This document shows positions 7,261-8,153 of a DNA stretch of 8,153 nucleotides, piece by piece (the stretch's first letter is position 1; each line of letters opens with the position of its first letter). The notes beneath the pieces are model-generated. The model was not told where the DNA came from, did not search any database, and worked only from the letters and a program-made list of their open reading frames with translations. The DNA lies in NCBI GenBank assembly GCA_003520285.1, contig DOVB01000076.1:1-8153 (forward strand), in the 5' to 3' direction. A program made the position numbers and the translations under genes. This stretch comes from Halieaceae bacterium. GTDB taxonomy: Bacteria > Pseudomonadota > Gammaproteobacteria > Pseudomonadales > Halieaceae.

Positions 7261-8153
7261 GTCGAGCAATTCTTCTGCGCACGCTAAAACAGCGCCAACA
7301 GTAATGTCAAAATGTTCGTATAGCGCAGCAGCCGGCGCCGACTCTCCAAAGCTATTCATACCGATAATACGCCCATCGAGTCCGACGTACTTAAACCAAA
7401 AGTCCTGGTGAAGTGCCTCGATCGCAACGCGAGCAAGAACATCGCTTGGCAGCACCGACTCTTTATAGAGCGCATCTTGAGCCTCAAACTGCTCGGGGCT
7501 CGGCATAGACACGACCCGCACCGCTCGTCCCTGTGACCGAAACTCATCGGCAGCCTGCTGCGCTAGCGTCACTTCAGACCCGGTGGCGATTAAAATCAAC
7601 TCGGGGTGCTGGTCGCTATCGCTGAGAATATATCCGCCTCTTGCCACGTTGCTTAAAGTTGCCGCAGTACGAACTTGATGTGGGCAATTTTGACGCGAGA
7701 AGACCAAGGCCGATGGCCCATCATGACGCAACAAAGCTTGCTTCCACGCCACCGCTGACTCGACTGCATCGCAAGGGCGCCAAGTCACCAAGTTGGGGGT
7801 GGCACGCAATGCGGTTAACTGTTCGACCGGTTGGTGGGTTGGCCCGTCTTCTCCCAAACCAATCGAATCGTGGGTATACACAAAGATGCTCTGTTGACCC
7901 ATGAGCGCCGCCATACGCACTGCATTCCGAGCATACTCCATAAAAATAAGAAAAGTGGCGCCGTAGGGAATGAAGCCACCATGTAAGGCAATCCCATTCA
8001 TCATTGCCGACATGCCAAATTCGCGAACACCGTAGTAGATATAGTTGCCGTCGGCATCATCTGCAGATACGCCTTTAGAGCCGGACCACAGGGTCAAGTT
8101 TGAGCCCGCTAGATCCGCTGATCCACCCAGCAACTCAGGGAGCGCACGGGCGT
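7258..8153 (-). CDS. tkt: Transketolase, C-terminal part (5' end beyond the window)
   Basis: Transketolase is a thiamine-diphosphate enzyme that moves two-carbon ketol units between pentose-phosphate and glycolytic sugars, linking xylulose 5-phosphate, ribose 5-phosphate, erythrose 4-phosphate and fructose 6-phosphate. The frame is open to the right edge ([18 protein letters not shown]), so this is the last 298 or so of about 660 residues: the pyrimidine-binding and C-terminal domains. The apparent TTG at 8133 is an internal Leu codon. Counting from it, YGVREFGM (34-41) contains Glu38, matching the cofactor-activating Glu411 of E. coli Tkt[15 protein letters not shown] (92-105) is the transketolase signature, with Asp96 and His100. 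WRPCD and SRQN belong to the substrate site. IATGSEV and [19 protein letters not shown] mark the C-terminal domain. No frameshift is seen. It is the upstream visible member of the operon, 10 bp before epd. The operon promoter would lie outside the window. Confidence 0.96.
   Translation of the reverse strand, partial: ARALPELLGGSADLAGSNLTLWSGSKGVSADDADGNYIYYGVREFGMSAMMNGIALHGGFIPYGATFLIFMEYARNAVRMAALMGQQSIFVYTHDSIGLGEDGPTHQPVEQLTALRATPNLVTWRPCDAVESAVAWKQALLRHDGPSALVFSRQNCPHQVRTAATLSNVARGGYILSDSDQHPELILIATGSEVTLAQQAADEFRSQGRAVRVVSMPSPEQFEAQDALYKESVLPSDVLARVAIEALHQDFWFKYVGLDGRIIGMNSFGESAPAAALYEHFDITVGAVLACAEELLD

Noticed and set aside
8131..8133. TTG as the start of a shortened transketolase
   Set aside because: The frame stays open to the window edge with family sequence ([15 protein letters not shown]) across this codon, so it is an internal Leu in a gene cut by the window.
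1..8153. Mobile element, CRISPR array, defence island or biosynthetic cluster
   Set aside because: No transposase, integrase, long terminal repeats, spaced direct repeats or unfamiliar multi-gene cassette is present. The main genes are conserved housekeeping genes.

Overview
This window is a core-chromosome segment, roughly half GC, from a gammaproteobacterium. A Pseudomonas-like or marine gammaproteobacterial (Halieaceae/SAR92-type) lineage fits best. The evidence is protein resemblance: a ParC of Gammaproteobacteria type, an ElaA-type acetyltransferase, and a tkt-epd-pgk-fba carbon cluster ending in the long 'Calvin subtype' class II aldolase. The genus cannot be fixed from this sequence alone. 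I see no insertion sequence, phage gene, CRISPR array, tRNA or rRNA.

Layout from left to right. Bases 1-978 (+) hold the 3' part of a one-helix membrane protein with a cytoplasmic domain that looks like a degenerate class III nucleotide cyclase fold. It converges on parC (971-3232, -), and the two genes overlap by 8 bp, with both stop codons inside one palindrome. A terminator-like hairpin plus T-run lies inside the last codons of parC. Bases 3233-3514 form the only sizeable intergenic region. It is divergent between parC and elaA and carries weak promoter candidates, two small palindromes and a doubtful 66-codon ORF that runs 8 nt into parC. elaA (3515-3988, +) converges on fba with 9 bp between the stops.

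Bases 3998-8153 (-) are a tightly packed operon read right to left: tkt (5' end beyond the window), epd, pgk, fba. The junctions are a 10-nt gap, a 1-nt overlap and a 2-nt gap, which points to one transcript with coupled translation. Transketolase makes and consumes erythrose 4-phosphate. Epd oxidises it to 4-phosphoerythronate, the entry to pyridoxal phosphate synthesis. Pgk and Fba carry the lower and middle glycolytic/gluconeogenic flux that feeds transketolase with fructose 6-phosphate and glyceraldehyde 3-phosphate. The cluster therefore couples central carbon flow with vitamin B6 precursor supply.

The window is mostly ordinary housekeeping DNA. I found no convincing new system. The items most worth a second look are the cyclase-like domain of the first gene, the intragenic terminator-like hairpin at the parC end, and the parC-elaA intergenic region.
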